DNA from: an uncultured Blautia sp.
GTDB taxonomy: Bacteria; Bacillota; Clostridia; Lachnospirales; Lachnospiraceae
Length of the DNA stretch: 35,727 nucleotides
Direction: 5' to 3'
Assembly: GCA_900553515.1 (NCBI GenBank)
Contig: USDN01000025.1
Coordinates: forward strand, 1-35,727
Part shown: in pieces, positions 24,420-32,487 of the stretch
How the letters are laid out: each line of letters begins with the position of its first letter
Position numbering within the stretch: the stretch's first letter is position 1
Program-made: the position numbers and the translations under genes
Notes under the pieces: model-generated
Database searches by the model: none
Told to the model about the DNA's origin: nothing
The model's input: the letters and a program-made list of their open reading frames with translations, nothing else

Positions 24420-24562
24420 TCAGCCCTGCCCCGGTGTACCAAACAGATTCAGGATTACGCATCCGGCTACAATCAGGATCAGTCCTGCGATTCCTGCCGG
24501 GGACAGTTTCTGTCCGAAAATGATCCAGGCGATAATGGCGGTAGCCAAAAGTGGAAAATTGT
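24420..24562 (-). pseudogene. C-terminal remnant of a DMT-superfamily small transporter (SMR- or EamA-like)
   Basis: About 47 residues remain, with NNFPLLATAIIAWIIFGQKLS and then PAGIAGLILIVAGCVILNLFG to a TGA at 24422-24420. This matches the last two helices of SMR/EamA transporters (the FGQ-L- loop followed by a GLILIxAG helix). The upstream part is missing: the reading enters IS200/IS605 sequence near 24562, and no matching N-terminal part is found on the far side of the element. It is a broken gene with no expected function. Confidence 0.7.
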
Positions 24563-24576
24563 TATATACTTGCGGT

Positions 24577-24802
24577 ATGGGAACATGGAAATCAAAAAAC
24601 AGACACAAGTATTTACTCCAATATCATATTATATTCGTCTGCAAATATAGAAAGAAATTGCTGATTTCAAAGCAGATATCAGAATTATTTGAGACAGCAT
24701 TTCTGGAAAGAGCATACCTTTTGGACAGATGGCTGTTTTGCTTGTAATATAGGAAATGTCTAGGAAGAAATGCTAAAAAGGTATATAGAGAATCAAGGTT
24801 GA
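24577..24802 (+). pseudogene. tnpA: tnpA, IS200/IS605 Y1 transposase, internally deleted
   Basis: The first frame encodes KSKNRHKYLLQYHIIFVCKYRKKLLI, the N-terminus of IS200-type transposases, including the HIIFVxKYRxK block. After about 40 residues the sequence jumps, in another frame, to FWKEHTFWTDGCFACNIGNV, a TAG, and EEMLKRYIENQG, which is the standard C-terminus. The middle, with the HUH motif partner and the catalytic Tyr region, is missing. Full-length proteins are about 130-150 residues, so roughly half the gene is deleted and a frameshift and stop are present. It is inactive. Confidence 0.82.
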
Positions 24803-24820
24803 GAAAGACGGTGATAGCGG

Positions 24821-25924
24821 ATGTTAAAGGCATATAAATACAGAATATATCCAAATGATGAGCAGAAAGTACAGATTGCAAAAACATTCGGATGTTGCCG
24901 TTTTGTTTACAATCAGACTTTATCATATCGGAAGGAGTCTTATGAGCAGGATAAAAAATCTGTCAGCAAAACAGACTGTAACAATTACTGTAATAGGAAA
25001 TTAAAGAAGGATTATGAATGGCTGAAGGAAGTGGATAAGTTTGCGCTGACAAATGCAATATATAACATGGATGCAGCATATCAAAAATTTTTCAGGGAAC
25101 ATGCAGGTTATCCCAAATTTAAGAGCAAGCATGATAGCCATAAATCATATACAACAAATTTTACAAATGGAAATATAGCGGTAGATTTTGAGGGTGGAAA
25201 AATCAAATTACCAAAGTTAAAAGCAGTAAAAGCAAAACTGCATAGAAATTTTAGCGGACAGATAAAGTCTGTAACGGTATCACAAGTTCCGAGTGGAAAA
25301 TATTATGTATCAATCCTGGTGGAAACGGAACACATGGAACTGCCACATACAAATCAAAATACAGGGATAGATTTAGGTATTAAAGATTTATGTATTACTT
25401 CTGATGGGAAGAAATACGAAAATCCCAAAATCATCAAGAAATATGAGAAGAAGCTTATTAAGTTACAAAGACAGTTAACACATAAAGAAAAAAGAAGCCA
25501 AAACTACTGCAAAACCAGGAAAAAGATAGCATTATGCCATGAGAAAATAACAAACACCAGAAAGGATTATCTGCACAAGATATCTCATGAGATTATCAGC
25601 GAAAACCAAGTGATAGTTTCGGAAAATTTACAGATAAAAAATATGGTAAAAAACCATCATATGGCAAAGTCCATAAGTGATGTATCGTGGCATGAGCTGA
25701 CAAGGCAGTTAGAGTATAAATCAAAGTGGAATGGCAGGGAATATGTTAAAATAGATACATTCTATGCCAGCAGTCAGATATGTTCGGTTTGCAGATACCA
25801 AAATACAGAGACAAGAGATTTGTCAATAAGAGAGTGGTTGTGTCCTGTCTGCGGTACAAAACATGACAGAGATATTAATGCTGCGAAGAATATATTGGCA
25901 GAGGGATTACGACAAATAGCGTAA
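24821..25924 (+). CDS. tnpB: TnpB, RNA-guided endonuclease of the IS605 element
   Basis: This encodes 367 residues, the length of typical TnpB. The N-terminal KAYKYRIYPNDEQKVQIAKTFG is the family start. RuvC-like catalytic residues are all present: D184 (GIDLGIKDL), E268 (VSENLQIKNM) and D351 (KHDRDINAAKNI). A zinc finger lies between them (C321, C324, C341, C344). TnpB nucleases use an RNA from the element's right end to cut DNA next to a target motif and help retain the element. The start has only a weak ribosome binding site. The coding frame is intact although tnpA is not. Confidence 0.92.
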   Translation: MLKAYKYRIYPNDEQKVQIAKTFGCCRFVYNQTLSYRKESYEQDKKSVSKTDCNNYCNRKLKKDYEWLKEVDKFALTNAIYNMDAAYQKFFREHAGYPKFKSKHDSHKSYTTNFTNGNIAVDFEGGKIKLPKLKAVKAKLHRNFSGQIKSVTVSQVPSGKYYVSILVETEHMELPHTNQNTGIDLGIKDLCITSDGKKYENPKIIKKYEKKLIKLQRQLTHKEKRSQNYCKTRKKIALCHEKITNTRKDYLHKISHEIISENQVIVSENLQIKNMVKNHHMAKSISDVSWHELTRQLEYKSKWNGREYVKIDTFYASSQICSVCRYQNTETRDLSIREWLCPVCGTKHDRDINAAKNILAEGLRQIA

Positions 25925-26032
25925 GAAATCAAATATAGGGCAGGGACTGCCCGAATTAACGCCTGTGGAGATAGTAGGTTGCGAGGTCTGCGAAGCAGGA
26001 AGCCCGTTGGCTTTAGACAATGGGTAGTTCAC
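25860..26032 (+). ncRNA. Presumed TnpB guide RNA (omega RNA) scaffold
   Basis: In this family the guide RNA overlaps the 3' end of tnpB and runs to the right end, with the following host sequence acting as guide. The stretch after the stop codon contains a GGGCAGGGACTGCCC hairpin (about 25938-25952) and the right-end hairpin at 26003-26024. The guide would be the bases starting at 26033 (AAAGTATAGTAGCAGATTAC). The 5' end cannot be set from sequence. Confidence 0.5.
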
Positions 26033-26040
26033 AAAGTATA

Positions 26041-26138
26041 GTAGCAGATTACATAAAACAGTACACATCCGGCTCCGGGCAGCAGCTAACACAGGCTTAC
26101 CAACGGAAGCCTCGCAAGGCACTATGATCTGCCTTTTT
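26041..26138 (+). promoter_or_regulatory. Structured RNA-like segment ending in an intrinsic terminator
   Basis: AAGGCA (26116-26121) pairs with TGCCTT (26130-26135) and is followed by a T-run, forming a short terminator. Two competing stems precede it: AGGCTT with AAGCCT (26093-26112), and GCCT with AGGC (26109-26120), which would disrupt the terminator. The overall segment can also close with GCAGAT/ATCTGC. It is not a family I recognise. It could stop tnpB readthrough ahead of the fab promoter or be a remnant regulatory leader. Confidence 0.45.
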
Positions 26139-26210
26139 CTCTATGCATCTGAAAGTGGATAACAGCCAAGCAGAAAAATCATATTCCGTTCATCTCAAGA
26201 AAAAATCCTC

Positions 26211-26239
26211 TTGACAATCTTTTGTTATGGATATATACT
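26211..26239 (+). promoter_or_regulatory. Promoter of the fab operon
   Basis: TTGACA (26211-26216) and TATACT (26234-26239) are 17 bases apart, a near-perfect sigma-A promoter. A leader of about 90 bases follows, with a CATGTA/TACATG hairpin (26278-26293) and a GC-rich hairpin (about 26299-26321) just ahead of the fabH ribosome binding site. Confidence 0.88.
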
Positions 26240-26251
26240 TTGATAATCAAA
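26239..26251. promoter_or_regulatory. FabT-like operator palindrome
   Basis: TTTGATAATCAAA is a perfect palindrome and matches the core of the streptococcal FabT site (TTTGATTATCAAA) with one change at the centre. It overlaps the end of the -10 box and the expected start point, an ideal place for a repressor. No fabT gene is in the window. Confidence 0.65.
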
Positions 26252-26337
26252 ATATTAAAGATTCAAAATAAAATCAGCATGTAATTCTACATGTACTGCG
26301 GGGCCGGTTTTTCGGTCCCGGAAAAGGAGGGCGGATC

Positions 26338-27300
26338 ATGACGGGTGTGATTTGCGGGACGGGAGCCTGCGTGCCGGAACGGATCCTGGATAATAATGAG
26401 ATCGCTGAGTTTGTAGATACAAGCGACCAGTGGATCAGAGAACGAACCGGAGTAGAACAAAGGCGCATCGCCCGGGAGGAAACCACCGTATCCATGGCGG
26501 CAGAGGCCGGGAGACAGGCAGTGGAAGAAGCCGGGATCAGTCCGGAGGATATTGATATGATTATTACGGCAACAGCCACGCCGGATCAGATTTTTCCATG
26601 CGCAGCCTGTGAGGTGCAGAAGGAACTTGGCGCAGTCCGTGCAGTATGCTTTGATATGAACGCTGCCTGCAGCGGCTTTCTTTTTGCCTATCAGACCGCG
26701 CAGGCATATATAGCTTCCGGAATCTGCCGGAATATTCTTATTACAGGAAGCGAGAGACTTTCAGGGATCGTGGACTGGAAAGACCGGGGAACCTGCATTC
26801 TTTTTGGAGATGGGGCAGGGGCGGCTCTGATCCGGGCAAAGGAAGGAAAGCAATATCTTCCGTTTGCCCGTTCAGACGGAACCGGCGGACCGGCTCTGAC
26901 CTGTCCAGGATATGCCGGAAACCAGAATGCAGATCAGAAGGCCGCTTCCCATATTTCCATGGATGGCCGTGAGGTCTTCCAGTTTGCGGTTCGCAGAGTT
27001 CCGGAGGCAGTGCGGGAGGTTCTGAAAAGAAACAATCTGAAAACAGAAGATATCGACTGGTTTGTTCTTCATCAGGCAAATCAGCGGATCGTAGAGGCAG
27101 CGGCCAAAAGACTGAAGACAGGGATCGAGAAGTTTCCGATGAACCTTCAGAAATATGGAAACACCTCTTCCGCAAGTATCCCGATACTGTTAAATGAACT
27201 GAACAGAAGCGGGAAACTGAAAAAAGGACAGAAACTTATTCTTGCAGGATTCGGCGCAGGGCTTTCCTGGGGAGCTTCCGTGCTGGAATGGGGAATTTAA
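26338..27300 (+). CDS. fabH: Beta-ketoacyl-ACP synthase III
   Basis: FabH starts fatty acid synthesis by condensing an acyl-CoA primer with malonyl-ACP. The protein has 320 residues, the normal length. The catalytic triad is visible: C111 in NAACSGFLFAY, H245 in VLHQANQRIV and N275 in YGNTSSASIP. The GDGAGAAL segment and the C-terminal GFGAGLSWGASVLEW are standard. The ATG follows GGAGG. It is the first gene of the fab operon, where fabT would normally precede it. Primer preference (acetyl or branched) is not evident. Confidence 0.96.
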   Translation: MTGVICGTGACVPERILDNNEIAEFVDTSDQWIRERTGVEQRRIAREETTVSMAAEAGRQAVEEAGISPEDIDMIITATATPDQIFPCAACEVQKELGAVRAVCFDMNAACSGFLFAYQTAQAYIASGICRNILITGSERLSGIVDWKDRGTCILFGDGAGAALIRAKEGKQYLPFARSDGTGGPALTCPGYAGNQNADQKAASHISMDGREVFQFAVRRVPEAVREVLKRNNLKTEDIDWFVLHQANQRIVEAAAKRLKTGIEKFPMNLQKYGNTSSASIPILLNELNRSGKLKKGQKLILAGFGAGLSWGASVLEWGI

Positions 27301-27330
27301 TAAAAATAACACAAAAAAGGAGAAGACAAC

Positions 27331-27555
27331 ATGTTAGAAAAAATTATTGAGATCACAGCAGACACACTTGGAGCAGAGGCAGCAGGAATCACAGAAAGCA
27401 CTTCTTTTACAGAAGACCTTCACGCAGATTCTCTTGACCTTTTTGAGCTGGCAATGGCGCTTGAGGAAGAGTTTGGAGTAGAGATCCCAAGCGAGGATCT
27501 GGAACAGATCACAACCATCGGTGCGGCGGCAGCATATCTGGAGGAGCATAAATAA
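27331..27555 (+). CDS. acpP: Acyl carrier protein
   Basis: This encodes 74 acidic residues. The phosphopantetheine attachment serine is in ADSLDLFELAMALEEEFG, the classic DSLD motif, followed by the recognition helix. AGGAGA lies upstream. The protein carries growing acyl chains as a thioester for all Fab enzymes of this operon. It sits 30 bases after fabH. The following 130 bases contain an intercistronic hairpin that may set its expression apart from the enzymes. Confidence 0.96.
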   Translation: MLEKIIEITADTLGAEAAGITESTSFTEDLHADSLDLFELAMALEEEFGVEIPSEDLEQITTIGAAAAYLEEHK

Positions 27556-27630
27556 TAAGTCTGCTTTTGATAACGCAGCTAGGAACATCAGATTTTCTGT
27601 CTTTATGATGGGAAGAGTATGAAGATGGCT

Positions 27631-27666
27631 ACTGTTCACACGGCACTATCCTGCGAGGTGAACAGT
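27631..27666 (+). other. Intercistronic hairpin between acpP and fabK
   Basis: ACTGTTCAC pairs perfectly with GTGAACAGT (nine base pairs, loop of 18). There is no T-run. The hairpin covers a possible GTG start at 27665, supporting the ATG at 27689 as the real fabK start. It may stabilise the upstream acpP mRNA. Confidence 0.55.
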
Positions 27667-27688
27667 GACTGAAAATGAGGGTATGAGG

Positions 27689-28627
27689 ATGAAAACAGAG
27701 ATCACAGAATTATTAGGAATTGAATATCCCGTGATTCAGGGCGGTATGGCATGGGTGGCCGAGGCAAATCTGGCAGCCGCGGTTTCCAATGCCGGAGGCC
27801 TGGGACTGATCGCAGCCGCGGCAGCTCCTGCTGAATGGGTAAGAGAACAGATCAGAAAAGCGAAGACAATGACAGACAGGCCTTTTGGTGTTAATATTAT
27901 GTTAATGAGCCCGGAGGCGGATGCAGTTGCCAGAGTGATTATGGAGGAAGGTGTTTCCATTGTTACTACAGGCGCAGGAAGTCCAGAGAAATATATGGCG
28001 GACTGGAAAGCCGCAGGGGTGAAGGTTCTTCCGGTGGTGGCGTCAGCGGCTCTGGCAAAAAGAATGGAGCGATGCGGAGCTGATGCAGTAATTGCCGAGG
28101 GAACAGAGGCAGGAGGTCATATCGGAGAACTGACCACAATGGTTCTTGTTCCTCAGATTGCGGATGCAGTACAGATTCCGGTGGTAGCAGCCGGAGGAAT
28201 TGCCGACGGAAGAGGCATGGCTGCCGCTTTTATGCTGGGAGCGAAGGGCATCCAGGCAGGAACTGTTTTTGCAGCTTCCAAAGAATCTGTGATCCATGAA
28301 AATTATAAAAACAGTATCCTGAAAGCAAAGGATATTGACACCCGTGTGACAGGCAGAAGCACAGGTCATCCGATCCGTGTTCTTCGGAACGATATGGCAA
28401 GAAAATATCTGGAGCTTGAAAAGAGCGGCGCAGATTTTCAGGAGCTGGAAGCGCTGACCCTTGGAAGCCTGAGAAAAGCCGTAGTAGAAGGCGATATAAA
28501 AAACGGAAGCCTTATGGCAGGTCAGAGCGCAGGACTTGTAAAAAAAAGCCTTTCCTGCGAAGAGGTGATCCGGAGAATGGTAACCCAGGCACAGAATCTT
28601 ATGAACGGAGAGGTGCAGCATGAGTAG
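27689..28627 (+). CDS. fabK: Enoyl-ACP reductase II (FMN-dependent)
   Basis: FabK reduces enoyl-ACP with NAD(P)H through FMN and is the triclosan-tolerant alternative to FabI. From ATG 27689 the protein has 312 residues, starting KTEITELLGIEYPVIQGGM. The key His144 lies in EGTEAGGHIGE, and VVAAGGIADGRGMAAAFMLGA is the FMN phosphate loop. An upstream GTG at 27665 is less likely because it falls in a hairpin. It overlaps the fabD start by eight bases. No FabI is present in the window. Confidence 0.95.
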   Translation: MKTEITELLGIEYPVIQGGMAWVAEANLAAAVSNAGGLGLIAAAAAPAEWVREQIRKAKTMTDRPFGVNIMLMSPEADAVARVIMEEGVSIVTTGAGSPEKYMADWKAAGVKVLPVVASAALAKRMERCGADAVIAEGTEAGGHIGELTTMVLVPQIADAVQIPVVAAGGIADGRGMAAAFMLGAKGIQAGTVFAASKESVIHENYKNSILKAKDIDTRVTGRSTGHPIRVLRNDMARKYLELEKSGADFQELEALTLGSLRKAVVEGDIKNGSLMAGQSAGLVKKSLSCEEVIRRMVTQAQNLMNGEVQHE

Positions 28628-29549
28628 GATCGCATTTCTTTATCCCGGACAGGGAGCCCAGGAAGCGGGTATGGCAAAAGATTTTTATGAAAACAGTCCG
28701 GAAGCGAGGGAATTATTCGATCAGGCATCTGAACTGCTGGATCTGGATCTTCGTAAACTCTGCTTTGAGGAAAATAATCTTCTGGATAAAACAGAATATA
28801 CACAGGCAGCTATGGTGGCAGCCTGTCTTGCCATAACAGGAGAATTGAAAAAGAAAGGGCTTCATCCGGATATGACAGCCGGACTGAGCCTTGGAGAATA
28901 CTGTGCCATTGCGGCAGCCGGAGGAATGAGCGATATGGACGCTGTCCGTACTGTGCGCGCCAGAGGGATATTTATGGAACATGCAGCTCCGGAAGGCACC
29001 GGAGCCATGTCTGCGATCCTTGGAATGGAAAATTCTTCAGTGGAAAAAGTGATTCAGGAAATAGAAGGAGCTTACATTGCCAATTATAACTGTCCGGGTC
29101 AGATTGTAATCACCGGAGAAAAAGAGGCAGTAGAAAGGGCGGGAAAAGCCCTGAAGGAAGCCGGAGCCAGAAGAGTCCTTCCTTTAAAAGTCAGCGGTCC
29201 GTTTCATTCGCCGATGATGGAGAATGCCGGAGAAAAGCTGAAAAAGGTTCTGGAAGAGGTAACTCTGAAAAAGCCTTCCGTTCCTTATGTGACCAATGTA
29301 ACGGCAGAACTGGTAACAGAAAAAGAACAGATCCGGGAGCTTCTTGTAAAGCAGATCAGCTCTCCGGTATGCTGGGAGCAGAGTATCAGAAATATGATCG
29401 CAGAGGGTGTTGACACTTTTGTGGAGATCGGTCCCGGAAAAACTCTCAGCAGTTTTATGAAAAAAACAGACAGGAATGTAACCATGTACAGGGTAGGCAC
29501 CTGGGAAGAGGCGGAAACCGTGTGCAGTGAGATTTTGAAGAAAATCTGA
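28620..29549 (+). CDS. fabD: Malonyl-CoA:ACP transacylase
   Basis: FabD loads malonyl onto ACP. The protein has 309 residues. The nucleophile Ser90 lies in GLSLGEYCA, where many homologues have GHSLGE; the partner His196 is in GPFHSPMM. FLYPGQGAQ at the N-terminus is the oxyanion-hole region. The start overlaps fabK, so translation is coupled. It feeds FabH and FabF. Confidence 0.95.
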   Translation: MSRIAFLYPGQGAQEAGMAKDFYENSPEARELFDQASELLDLDLRKLCFEENNLLDKTEYTQAAMVAACLAITGELKKKGLHPDMTAGLSLGEYCAIAAAGGMSDMDAVRTVRARGIFMEHAAPEGTGAMSAILGMENSSVEKVIQEIEGAYIANYNCPGQIVITGEKEAVERAGKALKEAGARRVLPLKVSGPFHSPMMENAGEKLKKVLEEVTLKKPSVPYVTNVTAELVTEKEQIRELLVKQISSPVCWEQSIRNMIAEGVDTFVEIGPGKTLSSFMKKTDRNVTMYRVGTWEEAETVCSEILKKI

Positions 29550-29567
29550 GAAGAAAGAGGAGAGATC

Positions 29568-30320
29568 ATGGCAGAGCAGCAGACAAAAAAACAGATCGCT
29601 GTTGTTACAGGAGCATCCAGAGGGATTGGAAGAGCTATTGCTCTGGAGCTTGCAGCAAAGGGGATCTTTGTGATCATTAATTATAACGGTTCTGCAGAAC
29701 GTGCAGAAGAGGTCAGAAAAGAAATTCAGAAAAATGGTGGTGGAGCTGCTGTTCTTCAGTGGAATGTAGCGGATCATCAGGCCTGTGACCAGGCGGTACG
29801 GAGCATTGTGAAAGAATATGGGGCAATTGATATTCTTGTGAATAATGCAGGAATTACCAAAGACGGACTTTTGATGGGAATGTCAGAGGAGGCCTTTGAC
29901 CGTGTGATCGATGTAAACCTGAAAGGGTGCTTTAATATGATGCGTTTTGTATCCCGACAGATGCTGAGGCAGAAAAAAGGACGTATCGTCAGTCTTGCTT
30001 CTGTGGTAGGTATTGCCGGAAACACAGGACAGGCAAATTATGCGGCTTCTAAGGCAGGTGTGATCGGTCTTACCAAAACAGCGGCCAGAGAACTTGCGTC
30101 CCGCGGAATCACAGTCAATGCTGTTGCGCCGGGATTTATTGAAACAGAAATGACAGCCGTACTTCCGGAGGCGGTTAAGGAGGCTTCGGCAGCGCAGATT
30201 CCTCTGGGACATTTTGGGAAGCCGGAGGACGTAGCACGGACAGTTGCATTTCTGGTATCTGAGGATGCAGCATATATTACAGGTCAGGTCATTCAGGTTG
30301 ACGGAGGAATGGTGATATGA
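29568..30320 (+). CDS. fabG: 3-oxoacyl-ACP reductase
   Basis: FabG reduces beta-ketoacyl-ACP with NADPH. The 250-residue short-chain dehydrogenase has TGASRGIGRAIA (nucleotide loop), NNAGIT, S145 in SLASVVG, and Y158 and K162 in NYAASKAG, and the terminal IQVDGGMVI. AGGAGAG precedes the ATG. The stop overlaps fabF (ATGA). Confidence 0.95.
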   Translation: MAEQQTKKQIAVVTGASRGIGRAIALELAAKGIFVIINYNGSAERAEEVRKEIQKNGGGAAVLQWNVADHQACDQAVRSIVKEYGAIDILVNNAGITKDGLLMGMSEEAFDRVIDVNLKGCFNMMRFVSRQMLRQKKGRIVSLASVVGIAGNTGQANYAASKAGVIGLTKTAARELASRGITVNAVAPGFIETEMTAVLPEAVKEASAAQIPLGHFGKPEDVARTVAFLVSEDAAYITGQVIQVDGGMVI

Positions 30321-31555
30321 GTAAACGCAGAGTGGTCGTTACCGGACTTGGAGCCGTAACGCCAATTGGAAACAGTGTACAGGAATTCTGGGAAGGGATC
30401 CGTGAAGGAAAAACAGGCATTGGACCAATTACCAGATTTGATGCAGGAGAATATAAAGTCCGTCTTGTGGCAGAGGTAAAGGATTTTGATCCGAAAAAAT
30501 ATATGGAGCCAAAGATGGTAAGACGTATGGCTCCATTTGCCCAGTATGCAGTAGCTGCGGCAAAAGAGGCATTTGAAGACGCAGGACTGGATATGGAAAA
30601 GGAAGATCCTTTCCGTGCAGGAGTGATTATCGGCTCCGGAGTAGGAGATCTCCATCAGGTAGAGCTTTGCTATGATAAGATTTTGACAAAAGGCCCCGGA
30701 CGGGTTCCACCTCTTATGGTTCCCCTGATGATCTCCAATATGGCTGCCGGAAATGTTTCAATCCAGTTAGGGCTTCGGGGAAAATGTTCAGACGTAGTGA
30801 CTGCCTGTGCTTCCGGTACGCACAGTATCGGTGACGCCTTCCGTGCAATCCAGTACGGAGATGCGGAGATTATGCTGGCAGGAGGTGCTGAAAGCTGTAT
30901 CTGTCCCACTGGTGTGGCCGGATTTGATGCGCTGACAGCTCTGACAGAAACCGACGATCCTGCACGGGCTTCCATTCCTTTTGACAGGGATCGTGACGGC
31001 TTTGTTCTCGGAGAAGGCGCAGGTGTTGTAGTGCTTGAAGAACTGGAACATGCTTTGGCAAGGGGAGCAGAGATCTATGCAGAGGTAGTGGGCTATGGCG
31101 CCACTGCGGACGCGTATCATATCACTTCACCGGCAGAAGACGGAAGCGGCGCCGCAAAGGCCATGACTCTTGCCATGGAGGAGGCAGGTGCGAACCCGTC
31201 AGAAGTAGAATATATCAACGCTCATGGAACCAGTACCCACCACAACGATCTTTTTGAGACAAGAGCCATCCATATGGCATTTGGAGAAGCGGCGGAAAAG
31301 GTAGTAGTAAATTCCACCAAATCTATGATCGGGCATCTTCTGGGAGCAGCAGGCGGCGTGGAATTTATCACCTGTGTAAAATCCATTCAGGAAGGTTTTA
31401 TCCACCAGACCGTAGGCACCAGAGAACCGGGAGAGGGATGTGATCTGGATTATGCCATCGGCGCGCCGGTGGAAAAGGAGATCCGCTATGCCATGAGCAA
31501 TTCTCTGGGATTTGGCGGACATAATGCAACTCTTCTGTTAAAAAAGTTTGAATAG
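30317..31555 (+). CDS. fabF: Beta-ketoacyl-ACP synthase II
   Basis: FabF elongates acyl-ACP with malonyl-ACP. The protein has 412 residues. The active-site Cys164 is in TACASGTHS, and the two histidines are H303 (NAHGTSTHHND) and H340 (SMIGHLLGAAG). GFGGHNA near the C-terminus completes the site. It is coupled to fabG by a four-base overlap. It is the only chain-elongating synthase in the operon. Confidence 0.96.
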   Translation: MSKRRVVVTGLGAVTPIGNSVQEFWEGIREGKTGIGPITRFDAGEYKVRLVAEVKDFDPKKYMEPKMVRRMAPFAQYAVAAAKEAFEDAGLDMEKEDPFRAGVIIGSGVGDLHQVELCYDKILTKGPGRVPPLMVPLMISNMAAGNVSIQLGLRGKCSDVVTACASGTHSIGDAFRAIQYGDAEIMLAGGAESCICPTGVAGFDALTALTETDDPARASIPFDRDRDGFVLGEGAGVVVLEELEHALARGAEIYAEVVGYGATADAYHITSPAEDGSGAAKAMTLAMEEAGANPSEVEYINAHGTSTHHNDLFETRAIHMAFGEAAEKVVVNSTKSMIGHLLGAAGGVEFITCVKSIQEGFIHQTVGTREPGEGCDLDYAIGAPVEKEIRYAMSNSLGFGGHNATLLLKKFE

Positions 31556-31570
31556 ATCGGAAATGGGAAA

Positions 31571-32035
31571 ATGGAATTTGAAAATCTTCTTACGTTAATA
31601 AAAACAGTGTCCGACTCTGAGGTTACAGAGCTTCATTATGAAGAAAACGGCACGAATATCCGCCTTGTAAAGGAGACCCCGGCGCCGGGAACAGGGATTC
31701 CGGTACAGAACCCGGCAGTGATCCTTCAGAATGCGGCGGGAACTCCGGTTATGGAAAATGGAGCAGCAGGCAATATGCCGGCAGCAGAGAAAGAACCGGA
31801 AGGAAAAACTGTAAAATCTCCGCTGGTAGGAACCTTTTATGCAGCGCCTGCCGAGGATGCGGATCCTTTTGTTACAGAAGGAAAAACAGTAAAAAAAGGC
31901 CAGACGCTTGGAATTGTGGAGGCCATGAAGCTGATGAATGAGATAGAAAGTGAATTTGAGGGTACGGTTGCAGAAATTCTTGTGGAAAACGGACAGATGG
32001 TAGAATTCGGGCAGCCCTTATTCAGAATCAGATAG
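31571..32035 (+). CDS. accB: Biotin carboxyl carrier protein of acetyl-CoA carboxylase
   Basis: AccB carries carboxybiotin between AccC and AccDA. The protein has 154 residues: an N-terminal dimer part, a Pro/Ala-rich flexible linker (about 36-78) and the biotinyl domain with Lys120 in EAMKLMNE, the biotinylation site. The tail VENGQMVEFGQPLFRIR is typical. The ribosome binding site (GGAAATGGGA) is weaker than its neighbours'. Confidence 0.95.
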   Translation: MEFENLLTLIKTVSDSEVTELHYEENGTNIRLVKETPAPGTGIPVQNPAVILQNAAGTPVMENGAAGNMPAAEKEPEGKTVKSPLVGTFYAAPAEDADPFVTEGKTVKKGQTLGIVEAMKLMNEIESEFEGTVAEILVENGQMVEFGQPLFRIR

Positions 32036-32048
32036 ATCGAGGTAGAGT

Positions 32049-32477
32049 ATGAAACGTTTGGGAATCAAAGAAATTGAGGCGATCCTTCCACACAGACATC
32101 CGTTTCTGCTGGTGGATTATATTGAGGATTATGAGCCGGGGGAATTTGCAGTAGGATATAAATGCGTGACTTTTCATGAGGATTTTTTCCGGGGACATTT
32201 TCCCCAGGAGCCGGTAATGCCGGGCGTTCTTACTGTTGAGGCGCTGGCGCAGACAGGTGCGGTAGCTATTCTGAGCAAAGAGGAAAATAAGGGAAAGACG
32301 GCATATTTTGGCGGGATCAAAAACTGCAGATTCCGTGGAAAAGTATCTCCGGGAGATAAGATAAAACTGGAAACACGGATCATCAAATGCAAAGGACCGG
32401 TAGGGGTAGGTCATGCGGTTGCCAGTGTAGACGGCAAAGTAGTGGTAGATGCAGAACTGACTTTTATGATCGGATAG
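32049..32477 (+). CDS. fabZ: 3-hydroxyacyl-ACP dehydratase
   Basis: FabZ removes water from beta-hydroxyacyl-ACP. The protein has 142 residues with LPHRHPFLLVDYI and the active-site pair H50 (GHFP) and E64 (VLTVEALAQTG). There is GAGG before the ATG. It lies between accB and accC, the same place as in streptococci. No FabM or FabA isomerase gene is seen, so unsaturated-chain synthesis must be handled elsewhere or differently. Confidence 0.95.
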   Translation: MKRLGIKEIEAILPHRHPFLLVDYIEDYEPGEFAVGYKCVTFHEDFFRGHFPQEPVMPGVLTVEALAQTGAVAILSKEENKGKTAYFGGIKNCRFRGKVSPGDKIKLETRIIKCKGPVGVGHAVASVDGKVVVDAELTFMIG

Positions 32478-32487
32478 GTGAAATAAA

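Larger units (their letters stand above)
24562..26032 (+). mobile_element. IS200/IS605-family element with decayed tnpA and intact tnpB
   Basis: The left end is near the small hairpin ATAC-TTGCG-GTAT (about 24567-24579), abutting the broken transporter gene. The element carries a damaged Y1 transposase gene and a complete tnpB in the same direction. The right end is a hairpin (CCCGTTG/CAATGGG, 26003-26024) followed by the usual GGGTAGTTCAC, ending at 26032. No target duplication is expected for this family. It cannot move by itself without a tnpA supplied elsewhere. Exact left boundary is uncertain. Confidence 0.8.

Noticed and set aside
24420..24608. 62-residue transporter-like protein as a functional small gene
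   Set aside because: Its first residues come from the insertion element and only the last two helices of a transporter remain.
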